Shown here: positions 62,998 to 64,000 of the stretch, one piece after another
Layout: each line of letters begins with the position of its first letter
Numbering within the stretch: the stretch's first letter is position 1
NCBI RefSeq assembly: GCF_030418165.1
Contig: NZ_JAUHTQ010000009.1
Span: 1 to 64,000, forward strand
Source of the DNA: Ureibacillus aquaedulcis
Lineage (GTDB): Bacteria; Bacillota; Bacilli; Bacillales_A; Planococcaceae
DNA: 64,000 nucleotides
Direction: 5' to 3'
Made by a program: the position numbers and the translations under genes
The notes under the pieces: model-generated
What the model was told of the DNA's origin: nothing
What the model saw: the letters and a program-made list of their open reading frames with translations, nothing else
Databases searched by the model: none

Positions 62998-64000
62998 TTA
63001 AAGTTCTGCTGTTCTCGCTTCCACTTTCTTAGTAGAAAGTTCATTGCCCGGCTTCTTCCAGAACATTGTTAAAATAATACCGAATACTAGTAGAACTGCT
63101 GAAAAATAGTAAGGATAGTTGATATCTACATCAAACAACATACCACCTATGATCGGTCCACTAATGTTCGCTAGACTTGTAAACATGGAGTTCATCCCAC
63201 CAATAAAACCTTGTTCATTGCCGGCGATATTTGAAAGATAGGATGTCACAGCTGGCCTGAATAAATCGAACCCTACAAAGACAATAAATGTAACAAGTAA
63301 AATAGAGAAATATGAATGAACTACTGTCATTAAGAAGACTAATATGGCTGATAATATCAGGCTGTATCGGATGAGTTTGATTTCTCCCCAAATACGAGTC
63401 AGCCTATCAAAAAGGACTACTTGAGCAATTGCCCCAAATATTGCACCACCCGTGATGACAATTGCTATATCAGATGGTTTAAATCCAAATTTGTGATCGG
63501 CAAATAAACTAAAGAAGGATTCAAAAGCGGCCAAACCAAACGAAGCTATGAAAATTAATATAAACGCGATCAGATATTTTGGTGCAGTGATGCGCTTGAT
63601 GCCAACTTTGCCATCATCCGTCTGTTCATGCGTGACTTCGATACGATCTGGCTCTCTCAATAAAACAATCGAAAGCAGCCCTGCCAATAGTCCAAGTCCC
63701 CCTGCAAAGAAGAATGGTATACGTGTACCAAATTCCGCCAGAAACCCTCCAATACCCGGTCCAATAATAAATCCTGTGCTAATTGCGGCCGACATATATC
63801 CGAGTGCCTTGGCGCGATTATCCAAATTGGTAATATCGGCAATAAAAGCTGTTACCGCCGGCATAATGAAACCTGCGCTAATCCCGCCCAAAATACGGGA
63901 AATAAATAACACTTCAATTTCTTTGCCGAGCCCAAATAACAATTCTGAAAGTCCAAAAATAAATAAACCAATAACAATCATAATTTTTCTGCCAAATTTA
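62998..64000 (-). CDS. MFS transporter, 5' end cut by window edge
   Basis: At least 333 residues of a major-facilitator drug/metabolite transporter; the visible part begins KFGRKIMIVIGLF, the usual loop 2-3 motif, so about 60 N-terminal residues lie beyond the window. Motifs: ISRILGGISAGFIMPAVTAF, GYMSAAISTGFIIGPGIGGF (motif C of antiporters). This suggests a proton-coupled exporter of the Bmr/TetA-like DHA1 group. Substrate unknown. Confidence 0.88.
   Translation of the reverse strand, partial: KFGRKIMIVIGLFIFGLSELLFGLGKEIEVLFISRILGGISAGFIMPAVTAFIADITNLDNRAKALGYMSAAISTGFIIGPGIGGFLAEFGTRIPFFFAGGLGLLAGLLSIVLLREPDRIEVTHEQTDDGKVGIKRITAPKYLIAFILIFIASFGLAAFESFFSLFADHKFGFKPSDIAIVITGGAIFGAIAQVVLFDRLTRIWGEIKLIRYSLILSAILVFLMTVVHSYFSILLVTFIVFVGFDLFRPAVTSYLSNIAGNEQGFIGGMNSMFTSLANISGPIIGGMLFDVDINYPYYFSAVLLVFGIILTMFWKKPGNELSTKKVEARTAEL

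Overview
The window is low-GC DNA (roughly 37% by eye) with AGGAGG-type ribosome sites, frequent TTG/GTG starts and a forespore-type (sigma-G-like) promoter family. It looks like an endospore-forming member of the Bacillales, probably a Planococcaceae/Lysinibacillus-Solibacillus type; the genus is not proven. There are no rRNA, tRNA, IS or CRISPR features. The right edge cuts an MFS transporter.

Region 1 (0-16.5 kb) holds two histidine kinase/response regulator pairs. TCS1 (1015-3082) sits beside a His-rich membrane protein plus PspA-like operon and a secreted repeat protein. TCS2 (12122-14105) lies between a VTC-domain/DUF4956 operon and a Cthe_2159-type beta-helix lipoprotein. I find a specific 11-bp-period direct-repeat box for each system, always at a fixed distance from the -10: two promoters for TCS1 and three for TCS2, the third 48 kb away in front of a chemoreceptor. 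The secreted protein of the TCS1 locus and the lipoprotein of the TCS2 locus carry the same ~52-residue module. A nine-copy 52-bp hairpin repeat array fills the gap between TCS2 and the VTC operon. This pair of linked envelope-response loci is the best candidate for an undescribed system.

Region 2 (16.5-26 kb) is accessory: small membrane proteins, XRE regulators with palindromic operators, Nudix and GNAT enzymes, and several visibly broken genes. Three consecutive minus-strand genes (16.9-18.5 kb) and a LysE-type exporter are frameshifted.

Region 3 (26.2-36.4 kb) is a complete biotin-independent malonate decarboxylase cluster (mdcH-A-B-C-DE-G, with D and E fused), a FadR-type regulator, divergent madL-madM malonate transporter genes and a pair of palindromic operator candidates, followed by an sCache chemoreceptor.

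Region 4 (36.6-48.6 kb) has a kinase-like phosphotransferase, DinB, a truncated YdcF, Nudix, PhzF, UvsE, an SRPBCC protein, an erythromycin-esterase-family protein, a divergent Nramp-like transporter, an AraC/EamA divergent pair and a DUF4375 gene broken by an in-frame stop.

Region 5 (48.7-49.3 kb) has three tandem copies of a small RNA gene, each with its own sigma-G-like promoter, a conserved eight-codon ORF and a terminator; they resemble the sporulation RNA csfG.

Region 6 (49.3-64 kb) has GNATs, DUF3231, an alcohol dehydrogenase, an ECF sigma factor with a DUF4179 partner, UppP, a MarR/GNAT cluster with two palindromic operators, YjcF, YczE, a duplicated pair of anchored proteins, a chemoreceptor and the cut MFS transporter.
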